Source: Ensifer adhaerens (GTDB lineage Bacteria; Pseudomonadota; Alphaproteobacteria; Rhizobiales; Rhizobiaceae). Taken from it: a stretch of DNA of 64,000 bases. Positions 47,820 to 56,604 of the stretch are shown here, piece by piece; within the stretch, counting starts at the first letter, position 1; each line of letters opens with the position of its first letter. The notes under the pieces are model-generated. The model saw only the letters and a list, made by a program, of their open reading frames with translations, ran no database searches and was not told where the DNA came from. Location of the stretch: NCBI GenBank assembly GCA_900215285.1, contig OCMG01000002.1, positions 248,001 through 312,000 of the forward strand, given 5' to 3'. The translations under genes and the position numbers were made by a program.

Positions 47820-49307
47820 ATGCCCGTGTTCATCGGCATCGATATCGGCACGACCTCGACGATTGCGGTGGCGATGTCCGAGACGGGCGCGCCGCTTGCC
47901 TCCGCCTCGCGCCCCTCCCGCCTGTCTTCGCCGCAGCCCGGCTTTGCCGAGGCCGATCCGGCGCAATGGTGGGCCAATACAAAAGACGTTGTTCGAGAAA
48001 TGCTCGCGGCGCTTCCCGAAGGCAGTGCCCTTTCGGGCGTCAGCGTGACTGGCATGCTGCCGGCCGTTGTCCTCCTCGACAAGGATCGCAACGTGCTGCG
48101 CCCGAGCATCCAACAGAGCGATGCCCGCTGTGGCGCGGAGGTCGAGGCGATGAAGGTGGCGCTCGATGAAGCAGATTACCTTTCACGCACCGGACAGGGG
48201 CTCACGCAACAACTCGTTGCCCCCAAGCTGCAATGGCTGAAGGCGCATGAGCCGGAGGTCTATGGCCGGATCGCCCATGTCTTCGGCTCCTACGATTTCA
48301 TCAACATGCACCTCACCGGCCGGCTCACCGTCGAGCGCAACTGGGCGCTGGAGGCAGGCTTCGTCGATCTCGCCGATCACCGGATTGCGGACGATCTCGT
48401 GGCGCTTTCCGGGCTTTCCGCCGGCGTCCTGCCCTCGCTGGTCGCCTCGCATGAGGTGATCGGGGCAGTCACCGCAGAAGCGGCAAAGCTGACGGGCCTG
48501 CCTGAAGGACTACCGGTTTTCGGCGGGGCGGCGGACCATATTGCCTCGGCGTTGGCGGCGGGCCTCACGCAGGCCGGCGATGTTCTCCTGAAATTCGGCG
48601 GCGCCGGCGACATCATCGCGATCACGGGAAAGCCGGAGCCGGATCGTCGACTCTTTCTCGATTACCATCTCGTGCCGGGCCTTTATGCGCCAAACGGCTG
48701 CATGGCCTCGTCCGGCTCGTTGCTGCGCTGGCTGGCCGGTCTGATCGGCGGGGCGGAGAGCGACGAGGTCCTGAAGCAGCTCGACCAGGAGGCCGCCGCC
48801 GTGCCGGCCGGCGCCGACGGCGTGCGCGCACTCCCCTATTTCCTCGGCGAGAAGACACCGATCCACGATCCGCTGGCCCGCGGCACGATCACGGGCCTCA
48901 GCCTCGGCCACACGCGCGGTCACATCTGGCGCGCCGTGCTGGAGGCCATTGCCTGCGGTTTCCGCCATCATCTCGATGTGCTGGCAGAGACCGGCCGTCC
49001 GGCAACGCGGCTGATCGCGTCGGATGGCGGCAGCCGCAGCCGCATCTGGATGCAGATCGTCGCCGATATCTGCGGCCAGCCGGTGCATGTTCTCTCCGAC
49101 GCCTTCGGCTCCTCTATCGGTGCGGCCTGGGTTGCGGCCGCCGGCTCTGGCCTTGCCCGCTGGGACGATGTCGCAGCCTCCGTCAGGATCGGCGCAGTCC
49201 TTCAGCCCTCGCCCGAAGGCATCGCCGCCGGAAACCAGATCTATGCCGATTACCGCGATCTCTATGGATCGCTGAAACCCTTCTTCGCGCGCGGAGACCA
49301 ATCATGA
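47820..49307 (+). CDS. FGGY family carbohydrate kinase (xylulokinase-like)
   Basis: This 495-residue sugar kinase has the N-terminal phosphate motif FIGIDIGTTSTIAVAM and the C-terminal ATP-binding block SDGGSRSRIWMQIVADICGQ. The start at 47820 replaces an open frame reaching into the ATPase gene. It phosphorylates an unidentified pentose, ketose or polyol; the product may be the effector of the DeoR regulator. The stop overlaps the HAD gene by ATGA. Confidence 0.88.
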   Translation: MPVFIGIDIGTTSTIAVAMSETGAPLASASRPSRLSSPQPGFAEADPAQWWANTKDVVREMLAALPEGSALSGVSVTGMLPAVVLLDKDRNVLRPSIQQSDARCGAEVEAMKVALDEADYLSRTGQGLTQQLVAPKLQWLKAHEPEVYGRIAHVFGSYDFINMHLTGRLTVERNWALEAGFVDLADHRIADDLVALSGLSAGVLPSLVASHEVIGAVTAEAAKLTGLPEGLPVFGGAADHIASALAAGLTQAGDVLLKFGGAGDIIAITGKPEPDRRLFLDYHLVPGLYAPNGCMASSGSLLRWLAGLIGGAESDEVLKQLDQEAAAVPAGADGVRALPYFLGEKTPIHDPLARGTITGLSLGHTRGHIWRAVLEAIACGFRHHLDVLAETGRPATRLIASDGGSRSRIWMQIVADICGQPVHVLSDAFGSSIGAAWVAAAGSGLARWDDVAASVRIGAVLQPSPEGIAAGNQIYADYRDLYGSLKPFFARGDQS

Positions 49308-49915
49308 TCAAGGCGATCGCCTGGGATATCGACGGGACGCTGATCGACAGCGAACCGGTGCATCACAAGGCGCTGATGGCCGTCTCGGCGCGCTATGGCG
49401 TCCACATTGCCGCCGATGACGAGCGCTTTATCGGCGTGGCAATGAGCGATGTCTGGACCGTACTCGCACCGCTTTATCCGGCGAGCCTCGACAACCGGAC
49501 ATGGCTTGTCGAGATCGTCGAGGCCTACATCGACCGGGTCGCCGAACTTCGGCCGATCCCCGGCGCGCCGGAAACCGTGCTGGCGCTGGCCGCCGCCGGG
49601 ATCGTGCAATGCGCCGTCTCCAATTCCTCGCGCCGCATCGTTGAGGCCAATCTGAAGGCCATGGGGCTCGATCATGTGATGTCCTTTGCGATCGCCCGCG
49701 AAGACGTGATCGAGGGTAAGCCGGACCCGGAACCCTATCGCTTGGCCTGCACCCGTTTGGGACTCGATCCATCGGAAGTCCAGGCAGTGGAGGATAGTGC
49801 CGTCGGCGCCCAATCTGCCAAGGCTGCCGGCATGCTGGTTCTCCGCTATGGCTTGGATTTCAAAGACTTCTCGGCCATTCTTGATCTTGTTGAAGAGCGG
49901 AGGCTTCGCGCATGA
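49304..49915 (+). CDS. HAD-IA family hydrolase
   Basis: This 203-residue phosphatase/phosphoglucomutase-like protein has motif I WDIDGTLIDS, motif II CAVSNSS, motif III lysine in EGKPDPEPYRLA and motif IV VEDSAVGAQSAKAAG. The cap follows motif I (about 15-80). It overlaps the neighbours by ATGA on both sides. It may dephosphorylate a sugar phosphate of the pathway. Confidence 0.9.
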   Translation: MIKAIAWDIDGTLIDSEPVHHKALMAVSARYGVHIAADDERFIGVAMSDVWTVLAPLYPASLDNRTWLVEIVEAYIDRVAELRPIPGAPETVLALAAAGIVQCAVSNSSRRIVEANLKAMGLDHVMSFAIAREDVIEGKPDPEPYRLACTRLGLDPSEVQAVEDSAVGAQSAKAAGMLVLRYGLDFKDFSAILDLVEERRLRA

Positions 49916-50583
49916 GCGACTTCTGGCCCTGCACGCCACCGGAAAAGCCCGGCAAGGCCGCTCTCGTCGTGATCGACATGCAGGTGGATTTCTGTGCGCC
50001 GGGCGGCTGGGTTGATCAATTGGGCGAGGATGTCAACAACACCCGCTCCGTCATTCCCGCTGTCGCCGAAGCGCTGAAAATCGCGCGTGGCGGCGGCCTT
50101 TCGGTCTATCACACCCGCGAGGGCCACAAGCCGGACCTCTCAGACCTGCCCGCCAACAAGCAGTGGCGGACCCGCGTGCACGGTCTCGGCATCGGCGACG
50201 AAGGCGCTGCGGGGCGCATCCTTGTGCGCGGCGAGCCGGGCTTCGAGATTGTCCCGGAAGTCGCCGCACTGCCGGGCGAGACGGTGATCGACAAGCCGGG
50301 CAAGTCGAGCTTCCACGCCACCGATTTCGATGCGCGGTTGAAGGCAGCCGGCATCACGCATCTCATCGTCATCGGCGTGACGTCAGATTGCTGCGTGCAG
50401 TCGACCTTCCGAGACGGTTTCGAACGTGGCTATGAATGCGTGATCCTCGAAGATTGCACGGCCGCCGTCGAGACGCCCAATCATCAGGCGACGATGGATA
50501 TCCTGAAGGCCTTTGGCGGGCGCTGGGGTACGGTCTCCGATCTCGCCGGCTTCCGCGCTGCCGTGGAGGCGCTTCATGGTTGA
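49912..50583 (+). CDS. Isochorismatase-family amidase, biuret-hydrolase-like
   Basis: This 223-residue cysteine hydrolase has catalytic Asp22 in VVIDMQVDF, lysine in DKPGKSSF and cysteine in VTSDCCVQST. The segment HTREGHKPDLSDLPANKQWR closely matches rhizobial biuret hydrolase BiuH as I remember it, and allophanate hydrolase is encoded two genes downstream, so a biuret- or ureide-type amide is the likely substrate. It lacks the N-terminal arm of BiuH. The start overlaps the HAD stop. A RutB- or carbamoylsarcosinase-like specificity cannot be excluded. Confidence 0.82.
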   Translation: MSDFWPCTPPEKPGKAALVVIDMQVDFCAPGGWVDQLGEDVNNTRSVIPAVAEALKIARGGGLSVYHTREGHKPDLSDLPANKQWRTRVHGLGIGDEGAAGRILVRGEPGFEIVPEVAALPGETVIDKPGKSSFHATDFDARLKAAGITHLIVIGVTSDCCVQSTFRDGFERGYECVILEDCTAAVETPNHQATMDILKAFGGRWGTVSDLAGFRAAVEALHG

Positions 50584-51211
50584 GCCCTTCGCAAGCATCG
50601 ATGCCACGCCTTATTCCTGGCCCTTCGACGGGCACTGGGACGCCGACGATAGCGCGCTGCTTATCCTCGGCTTCCAGAACGGCATGGTCGCCGCCCTTGA
50701 AGCGCAGCCGGAACTGGCGGTCGCCGCAAGCCTGGTCAGTGCAGCTCAGGCCACTGGCCTCCCCATCATCGCCAGCCGTCGCGGACGCGCCGATACGCTG
50801 TCTCCGGTCGCCGTCCGCCGCGCCGCGATGGGCCCCAACATGGGCGATCCGGTTTTTCCGCCGCACACGCCCGAATGGCAGCTTGCCGGGGCACTGGGCC
50901 TGCCGGTGGATGCGCCGATCTTCGACCATCCGGGCGACAACGCCCTTTACTCGACCGGGCTTGAGGCGTGGCTGCGCGCGCGTGGCATCCGCAATCTCGT
51001 GCTGGCGGGCCTGCCGACCGAGGGCCTCCTGCACGCGACCCAGCGCGCCGCCAACGACATGGGCTTCGAATGCATCGCCGTCTCCGATGCCTGCAAGGGC
51101 ACCACAGATGCGCGCCATCAAAGCCAATTGCGCATCACCGCCTTCGGCAACGGGCTTTTCGGCACCGTGGCCAAGTCGAATCAAATCATCGGGGCGCTGA
51201 ACCCGTCCTGA
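50576..51211 (+). CDS. Isochorismatase-fold paralogue lacking the catalytic triad
   Basis: This 211-residue protein aligns with the preceding amidase, but all three catalytic positions are changed: Asp to Gly (LILGFQNGM), Lys to His (DHPGDNAL) and Cys to Leu (LPTEGLLHAT). The frame is full length with no stops, so it is not a decaying gene. Its N-terminus IDATPYSWPFDG resembles the N-terminal arm of biuret hydrolase that the active copy lacks. It overlaps the active gene by eight bases, with GGAG upstream of ATG 50576. A structural or regulatory partner subunit is inferred. Confidence 0.8.
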   Translation: MVEPFASIDATPYSWPFDGHWDADDSALLILGFQNGMVAALEAQPELAVAASLVSAAQATGLPIIASRRGRADTLSPVAVRRAAMGPNMGDPVFPPHTPEWQLAGALGLPVDAPIFDHPGDNALYSTGLEAWLRARGIRNLVLAGLPTEGLLHATQRAANDMGFECIAVSDACKGTTDARHQSQLRITAFGNGLFGTVAKSNQIIGALNPS

Positions 51212-51240
51212 CTGCTTGTTTTCACCTGAAGAGGATCGAC

Positions 51241-53079
51241 ATGTCCGAGTTCCATTGGCCGGCCGAGACCGGAAGCCTCGATTTTCACACGCTCAGCGAA
51301 GCCTATGCCTCCGGCAGGCTTACGCCCTCCACTGTCGTCAATGCGATCTACGATCGGATCGCGGCGCGCGGCAACGATCATGTCTGGATCCATCTTGTGC
51401 CGCGCGAGGACGCGCTGAAGGCCGCAGCGGAACTCGAAAAGACCGGTTATGACGGCCGGCCGCTCTGGGGCATTCCCTTCTCCATCAAGGACTGCAACGA
51501 CGTCATCGGCCTGCCGACGACCAATGCCCTGAAGGAAGGCGCCTACATTGCCGACAGCACGGGGCAGGCCGTTACGCGGCTTTTCGACAATGGCGCGATC
51601 CTTATCGGCAAGACGAACATGGATCAGTTCGGCATCGGCCTTGTCGGTATGCGCACGCCCTATGGCGCCTGCTCGTCCGTCTTTAATGACGACTACATTT
51701 CCGGCGGCTCCAGTTCCGGTTCGGCCGTTTCGGTGGCGGCCGGGCTCTCCAGTTTCTCGATTGCCAATGATGCGGCCGGTTCGGGGCGCGTGCCGGCTGG
51801 CTTCAACAATATCGTCGGCATCAAGCCGACGCCGGGCATTGTCAGCAATGCCTGCGTCTCTGGCGGCGGCTGCGTCAAGACGATCGAGACCGTCTCGGTC
51901 TTTGCGCTCACCGTCGAGGACGGTATGGCCGTCATGCGCGTCATCACCGGCTACGATCCCTCCTATCCCTTCTCGAAGCCTGAAGCCGATCACGTTCCAC
52001 TCGACGTTGCGCCAGCGCCGCCGAAGTTCCGGTTCGGCATCCCGGCGGGTTCCGCCCTTCGCTTCTTCGGCGATGCGGAGGCCGAACGCCTGTTTCAGGA
52101 AGCCGTGGAGCGGCTGGACAGCATGGGTGGCGAACTGGTCGAGGTCGACTTTACCCCCTTCGAGGAAACCCAGCGCATTCTCTATGAGGGGCCGTGGATT
52201 TCCGAGCGCGCGCTGAGCCTCGACAAGGTGCTCGCCCAATATGGCGACGCGATCCATCCTGTCACGAAGAAGATCCTCGAAAACGGCGGGCAATATTCTT
52301 CGCTCGACACGTTCCGCGCCATTCATCGGATCGCCGAACTGAAATGCGCCACGCGCCCCGTCTGGGACAAGATCGACGTTCTGCTGGTGCCGACCACGCC
52401 CACGATCTATCGCAAGAGCGAGATCCTTGCCGACCCGATCGCGCTGAATGCCAGGCTCGGCATCTACACCAATTTCGTCAACCTCATGGGGCTCTGCGGC
52501 GTGGCCGTGCCGAACGGATTCCGCGAGGACGGCCTGCCCTCGGGCGTGACCTTCCTCGCTCCGGGCATGGACGAGGCAAAGGCGGCCTCGATTGCGGCCG
52601 AGTTCCACCGCCGCGTGGGCGTGGGCCTTGCCAAGCACTTCAATCCCTATCCGGCCTATGGCGCGCCGAAGGGCATTCCCACCGATCACCGGGAGATCGC
52701 CGTTGTCGGCGCACATCTCTCCGGCATGCCGCTCAACCACGAACTGACCGAACGCGGCGGCGTCTTCCGTGGCAAGACCCGAACCTCGGGCGACTACCGG
52801 CTCTACGCGCTGGCCGGCACGGTTCCGCCCAAGCCCGGCCTTGTGCGCGATCCGAAGGCCGAGGGTTCGGGGATCGAGGTCGAGATCTGGTCGCTTCCGC
52901 TTGCCGGCTTTGCCGATTTCGTCGAGCGGATCCCGCAACCACTCGGCATCGGCAAGATCACGCTTCAGGACGGCCGCCAGGTCTCCGGCTTCCTCTGCGA
53001 AGCGGTTGCGCTGGAGGGGGCGACCGACATCACCGCGCATGCGGGCTGGCGGAACTATCTGGCCTCGACGGCGGCCTGA
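51241..53079 (+). CDS. atzF: Allophanate hydrolase
   Basis: This 612-residue enzyme hydrolyses allophanate (N-carboxyurea) to ammonia and CO2. The N-terminal amidase-signature domain has the Lys of PFSIKDCND and the Ser-cisSer block GGSSSGSAVSVAAG. The C-terminal domain (about 470-612, VVGAHLSGMPLNHELTERGG) is the one found in AtzF and Dur1,2. It completes a biuret to allophanate to ammonia route with the upstream amidase. It is the last gene of the plus-strand operon before a strong terminator. Confidence 0.93.
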   Translation: MSEFHWPAETGSLDFHTLSEAYASGRLTPSTVVNAIYDRIAARGNDHVWIHLVPREDALKAAAELEKTGYDGRPLWGIPFSIKDCNDVIGLPTTNALKEGAYIADSTGQAVTRLFDNGAILIGKTNMDQFGIGLVGMRTPYGACSSVFNDDYISGGSSSGSAVSVAAGLSSFSIANDAAGSGRVPAGFNNIVGIKPTPGIVSNACVSGGGCVKTIETVSVFALTVEDGMAVMRVITGYDPSYPFSKPEADHVPLDVAPAPPKFRFGIPAGSALRFFGDAEAERLFQEAVERLDSMGGELVEVDFTPFEETQRILYEGPWISERALSLDKVLAQYGDAIHPVTKKILENGGQYSSLDTFRAIHRIAELKCATRPVWDKIDVLLVPTTPTIYRKSEILADPIALNARLGIYTNFVNLMGLCGVAVPNGFREDGLPSGVTFLAPGMDEAKAASIAAEFHRRVGVGLAKHFNPYPAYGAPKGIPTDHREIAVVGAHLSGMPLNHELTERGGVFRGKTRTSGDYRLYALAGTVPPKPGLVRDPKAEGSGIEVEIWSLPLAGFADFVERIPQPLGIGKITLQDGRQVSGFLCEAVALEGATDITAHAGWRNYLASTAA

Positions 53080-53100
53080 AAACGCTTTTGTAGAAAACGC

Positions 53101-53132
53101 AAAAAGGCGGCCTCTCGCGGGGCCGCCTTTTT
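53101..53132. terminator. Bidirectional rho-independent terminator
   Basis: AAAAAGGCGGCC (53101-53112) pairs with GGCCGCCTTTTT (53121-53132) in a 12-bp stem with T-runs both ways. It separates the allophanate hydrolase operon from the convergent ABC permease operon. Confidence 0.92.
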
Positions 53133-53148
53133 GCTGTTGTTCGCCCGA

Positions 53149-53970
53149 TCAGTTGATACCCTTCGTCAACCCCTGCACGAAATAGCGGTTGAGCACGAGA
53201 ACGATCAACACGATCGGCACGGTGGAGAAGTGGGCGAGCGCCCCAAGCGTCCCCCAGGTGATGTCCTTGGTCCCATAGGCAGAGAGCAGCGCCACCGAGA
53301 TCGGCTTGGAATCGAGCCGCGTCAGGAACATGCCGAAGAGGAAGTCGTTCCACGAGAAGAGCACGCAGAAGAGTGCAGACGCGATGATGCCGGAGCGCAC
53401 GGCGGGCAGCGACACTTTCCAGAACGCGCCGAACTGGTGGCAGCCATCGGTCAGCGCCGCCTCTTCCAGCTCCTTCGGCAGGCCGCGGAAATAGGAGAAC
53501 ATCATCCAGCTGACAAAGGCCGTGTTGAGCACGCAGTTGATCAGCACCACGCTCATCCAGCTCCCGATCAGGCCAATATCGCGCATCAGCAGATAGAACG
53601 GGATCAGCGCCGCGACGGCCGGCACCATGCGGATCGTCATGAAGAAATAGGCCACACCCATGGCGGCGGGATGGCTGGAGCGGGCGAGCGCATAGCCGGC
53701 CGGCACGCCGAGCAGGAGGGAGAGCACCATGGAGCCGCCGGCGATCAGAAGGCTCGATGTGACCAGACTGCCGACATCGAAGATCTTGAGAGCATTGCGG
53801 AACTGGTCCAGCGTCGGCGTGAAGAAGAGATGCGGCGGGATGGAGAAGATGGCATTCGACGGCTTGTAGGCCGTCATCGCCAGCCACAGGAAGGGCAGCA
53901 GGAAGAAGGCGAGCGTCAGCAGCAGGAAGCCGCGGCGGGCGGTGTCAAAGGCAAGCGAGCGTGTGGTCAT
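53149..53970 (-). CDS. Carbohydrate-type ABC transporter permease (MalG-like)
   Basis: This 273-residue inner-membrane permease has about six helices and the EAA loop FRGLPKELEEAALTDGCHQF (about 160-180). Its start overlaps the upstream permease stop (ATGA). It belongs with the binding protein at 55.1 kb and, by elimination, with the ATPase at 46.6 kb. Confidence 0.92.
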   Translation of the reverse strand: MTTRSLAFDTARRGFLLLTLAFFLLPFLWLAMTAYKPSNAIFSIPPHLFFTPTLDQFRNALKIFDVGSLVTSSLLIAGGSMVLSLLLGVPAGYALARSSHPAAMGVAYFFMTIRMVPAVAALIPFYLLMRDIGLIGSWMSVVLINCVLNTAFVSWMMFSYFRGLPKELEEAALTDGCHQFGAFWKVSLPAVRSGIIASALFCVLFSWNDFLFGMFLTRLDSKPISVALLSAYGTKDITWGTLGALAHFSTVPIVLIVLVLNRYFVQGLTKGIN

Positions 53971-54932
53971 CGGCCGTTCGCCTTCTTGTCGAAATGGCGG
54001 ATCATGAAAATGAAGCAGGCGGCGATGACCGCGACGCAGAGCAGCGCGATATTCGCGATCGCCGAGGCTTTGCCGATGTTGAAGAAGCTCAATCCCTCCT
54101 TCACGGCATAGACCATCAGCGTGTTGGTGGAATTGCCGGGCCCTCCGCCGGTGGTGACGAACACGCTGTCGAAGACGCGGAAGGCGTCGATGGTGCGCAG
54201 CGTCAGCGCCAGCATGACCGCCGGGAGCATGAGGGGAAGCGTGATCGAGCGGAAGGTGCGCAACGGCGTCGCGCCATCAACGGCGGCGGCCTCCAGCAGA
54301 TCGCCCGGCAGCGCCTTGAGGCCGGCGAGCAGGATGAGCGCGACCAGCGGCGTCCATTCCCAGATATCGATGAAGATCAGCGTGGCCAGCGCGGTGGAGG
54401 GCGTTGCGAAGAGGCCGCGCGGGTCGGTGATGCCCCAATCGGCAAGATAGTAGCCGATCATGCCATAGTCGGCGAGCAGCAGTCCCTTGAAGATCAGGCC
54501 GACGACCAGCGGCGTGATGGTGACGGGAATGAGGATCAGCGTCAGGCAGACGCGGTTGAACCTGTCGTCCCGCCACAGCGCCAGCGCAATGATGAAACCG
54601 AAGACAAGCTCGATGCCGACGGAAAAGACGGTGAAGATCACCGTATTGGCGATCGCGCCGCGAAAATCGGCGTCCATGAGCAGGTTGACGTAATTTTCCA
54701 GGCCGACGAAATGCGTGCGCGCCGGTTTCAGCAGATTGTATTCGTAGAGGCTGTACCAGATGCCCTTGACCAGCGGGAAGACGCCGAGCGCGATCACGTA
54801 AGCCACCGCCGGCAGCGCCATGGCAAACAGGAAGAATTTCCGCCGTGTGGCGAAGGAAATGGAGGAGAGGCCCGCAGGCGCTCTGACATCGGCTATGCTG
54901 GACAGGTTCATCGCGGTATTCGTCATCACCAT
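53967..54932 (-). CDS. Carbohydrate-type ABC transporter permease (MalF-like)
   Basis: This 321-residue inner-membrane permease has the ATPase-contact loop ALPGDLLEAAAVDGATPLRT (about 220-240). The first roughly 30 residues are a soluble N-terminal stretch. It follows the binding-protein gene after a 146-bp gap that contains a hairpin (55031-55067). Substrate class is inferred from the family only; the linked ureide genes suggest something other than a plain sugar. Confidence 0.92.
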   Translation of the reverse strand: MVMTNTAMNLSSIADVRAPAGLSSISFATRRKFFLFAMALPAVAYVIALGVFPLVKGIWYSLYEYNLLKPARTHFVGLENYVNLLMDADFRGAIANTVIFTVFSVGIELVFGFIIALALWRDDRFNRVCLTLILIPVTITPLVVGLIFKGLLLADYGMIGYYLADWGITDPRGLFATPSTALATLIFIDIWEWTPLVALILLAGLKALPGDLLEAAAVDGATPLRTFRSITLPLMLPAVMLALTLRTIDAFRVFDSVFVTTGGGPGNSTNTLMVYAVKEGLSFFNIGKASAIANIALLCVAVIAACFIFMIRHFDKKANGR

Positions 54933-55030
54933 GCGGCCGGTTCATCGCGTTTCGATCAGAGAGGAAAAGGACGCCGCGCGCAAACGGAATCTGGCGCGTC
55001 AACGCCGTGAACGCCTCCCTCCCGAAATGA

Positions 55031-55067
55031 AAAGGCCCGCATCACGATATCCATGAAACGGGCCTTT
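55031..55067 (-). terminator. Intra-operon hairpin between binding protein and permeases
   Basis: AAAGGCCCG (55031-55039) and CGGGCCTTT (55059-55067) form a 9-bp stem with a 19-base loop. On the minus strand it is followed by TCATTTCG. It lies just after the binding-protein stop and probably causes partial termination or protects the 5' mRNA, giving more binding protein than permease. Confidence 0.6.
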
Positions 55068-55078
55068 GGGAGTGTGGC

Positions 55079-56362
55079 TTAGAACAGCTTGGCCGCGGCT
55101 TCCTGCGCCGCATCCAGTGCAGCCTTGGGCTCTGCCGTACCGACAAGGACGGAGTTGACCGCCGTGCCGAGGATGTCCTGGATTTCCGGATATTCCGGGA
55201 TACGCGGACGGTAGTCGCCGTCACCGTTCTCGAAGACTTCGTTCAGAACCGGGAGGAACGGATATTTCGCGTTCAGATCCTTGTCGGCCACAGTACTCTT
55301 GCGGATGTAGCTGCCGGCGCCGGCAAGGTTCATTTCCTTCTGGATCGCGGGGCTCGTCACCCACTTGATGAAGGTCCAGGCGGCTTCCTTCTGCTTGTCC
55401 TTGGCGTCGGCGTTGATCGCCATGCCCCAGCCGCCGATGCCGTAGATCTTCGGCAGGCCCTTGCCGCGCGGGGCCAGCGCGATGTCGACCTTGCCGACGA
55501 CCTTGGAAATCTTCGGGTCATAATAGCCCGGCGCGCCGACCGACCAGGTCTGCATGTTGGCGGCGATGCCCTGTCGGAAGCTCTCTTCGCGACCGCCCCA
55601 GTCATAATCGGCGGCACCGGGAGGCGCTGCCTTCTTGAACAGGTCGCGATAGACCGTCAGGCTCTTGATGTTTGCTTCGGAATTCAGCGCCGGCTTGCCG
55701 TCCTTGTCGAGGATGGAGCCGCCCATTTCGGCATTGTACTGCATCCAGTCCTGGGCAACCGCCGGGCCTTTCTGGCCGTTGGCGACGAAACCGTATTGCT
55801 TCTTGGCCGGATCGGTCAGCTTGTAGGCGGCAGCGACGAGGTCTTCCATGGTTTCCGGGGCCTTCAGGCCCGCAGCATCGTAGAGATCCTTGCGATAGGC
55901 GAGCACGTTGGCATAACCGGCAAAGGGATAGGCCACCTGCTTGCCCTTGTAATTGCCGAGCGCTTCCATGAGCTTAGGATAGATGTCGGCGGTGTCGAGA
56001 TCCTTGGCGTCGCGCTTCATGAGATCGGTCAGGTCGACCGTGTAGCCGTTGGCGGCGAACTGGCCGGCCCAGACGATGTCCATTGTAATGAGGTCATAGC
56101 CGGCGGTGTGGCCGACGAAATCGGCTGTCGTCTTGGTCAGCAGCGAACCGTAGTCCATGATGTCGACCTTGAGCTCGGCGCCGGTCGCTTCCTTGAACTT
56201 CGGCGCCATCTGCGCCAGCACGGCCGAGAACTGGTCGTTCATGGATGCAAGATTGAGTGTCACGCCCTCAAGCGGCTTGTCGGCCGCATGCGCCATCCCG
56301 GTCATCAGCACGACTGCGCAGACGGTGGCAAACTTCTGAAAATTCCCCTTCATGAAAGTCAT
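55079..56362 (-). CDS. ABC transporter extracellular solute-binding protein (family 1)
   Basis: This 427-residue periplasmic binding protein has a Sec signal peptide (FATVCAVVLMTGMAHA, cleavage before ADKP). The family 1 fold is indicated by MAPKFKEATGAELKVDIMDY, GYANVLAYRKDLYDAAGLK and GIGGWGMAINADAKDKQKEA. The start has GGAG eight bases upstream. It heads the transporter operon and is divergent from the flavin monooxygenase gene, sharing a 240-bp control region. Confidence 0.92.
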   Translation of the reverse strand: MTFMKGNFQKFATVCAVVLMTGMAHAADKPLEGVTLNLASMNDQFSAVLAQMAPKFKEATGAELKVDIMDYGSLLTKTTADFVGHTAGYDLITMDIVWAGQFAANGYTVDLTDLMKRDAKDLDTADIYPKLMEALGNYKGKQVAYPFAGYANVLAYRKDLYDAAGLKAPETMEDLVAAAYKLTDPAKKQYGFVANGQKGPAVAQDWMQYNAEMGGSILDKDGKPALNSEANIKSLTVYRDLFKKAAPPGAADYDWGGREESFRQGIAANMQTWSVGAPGYYDPKISKVVGKVDIALAPRGKGLPKIYGIGGWGMAINADAKDKQKEAAWTFIKWVTSPAIQKEMNLAGAGSYIRKSTVADKDLNAKYPFLPVLNEVFENGDGDYRPRIPEYPEIQDILGTAVNSVLVGTAEPKAALDAAQEAAAKLF

Positions 56363-56416
56363 TCGTTTTTCTCCTGTTCATGATCGATCGTCACTATACA
56401 TCAAACAAAAACGCAC

Positions 56417-56430
56417 TCAAGTACACTTGA
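56417..56430. promoter_or_regulatory. Palindromic operator candidate in the transporter/monooxygenase divergent region
   Basis: TCAAGT-ac-ACTTGA is a 6-bp inverted repeat with a 2-bp spacer, the size favoured by GntR-type regulators. Three CTGAA(C/T) repeats follow at 56440, 56449 and 56464. No GntR gene is in the window, so the binder is unknown. Confidence 0.4.
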
Positions 56431-56604
56431 CAAAAAAGTCTGAACGATCTGAATATAACAAAACTGAACAATATCGCGCACGATTTGCTTGGTAACTGTG
56501 CAGAATGCCTCGTTTTTGCGCAATCTTGTTGCTGCTCAATCGGTTCGCACGCGTATCGGACGTGACGCGGGCCCGCGCTCTAGGAAAAAGTGTCAGGATC
56601 GAAC

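Noticed and set aside
50576..51211. Second isochorismatase as a pseudogene
   Set aside because: No stop or frameshift, full length, good ribosome site and translational coupling; selective loss of exactly the three catalytic residues fits a pseudoenzyme better.
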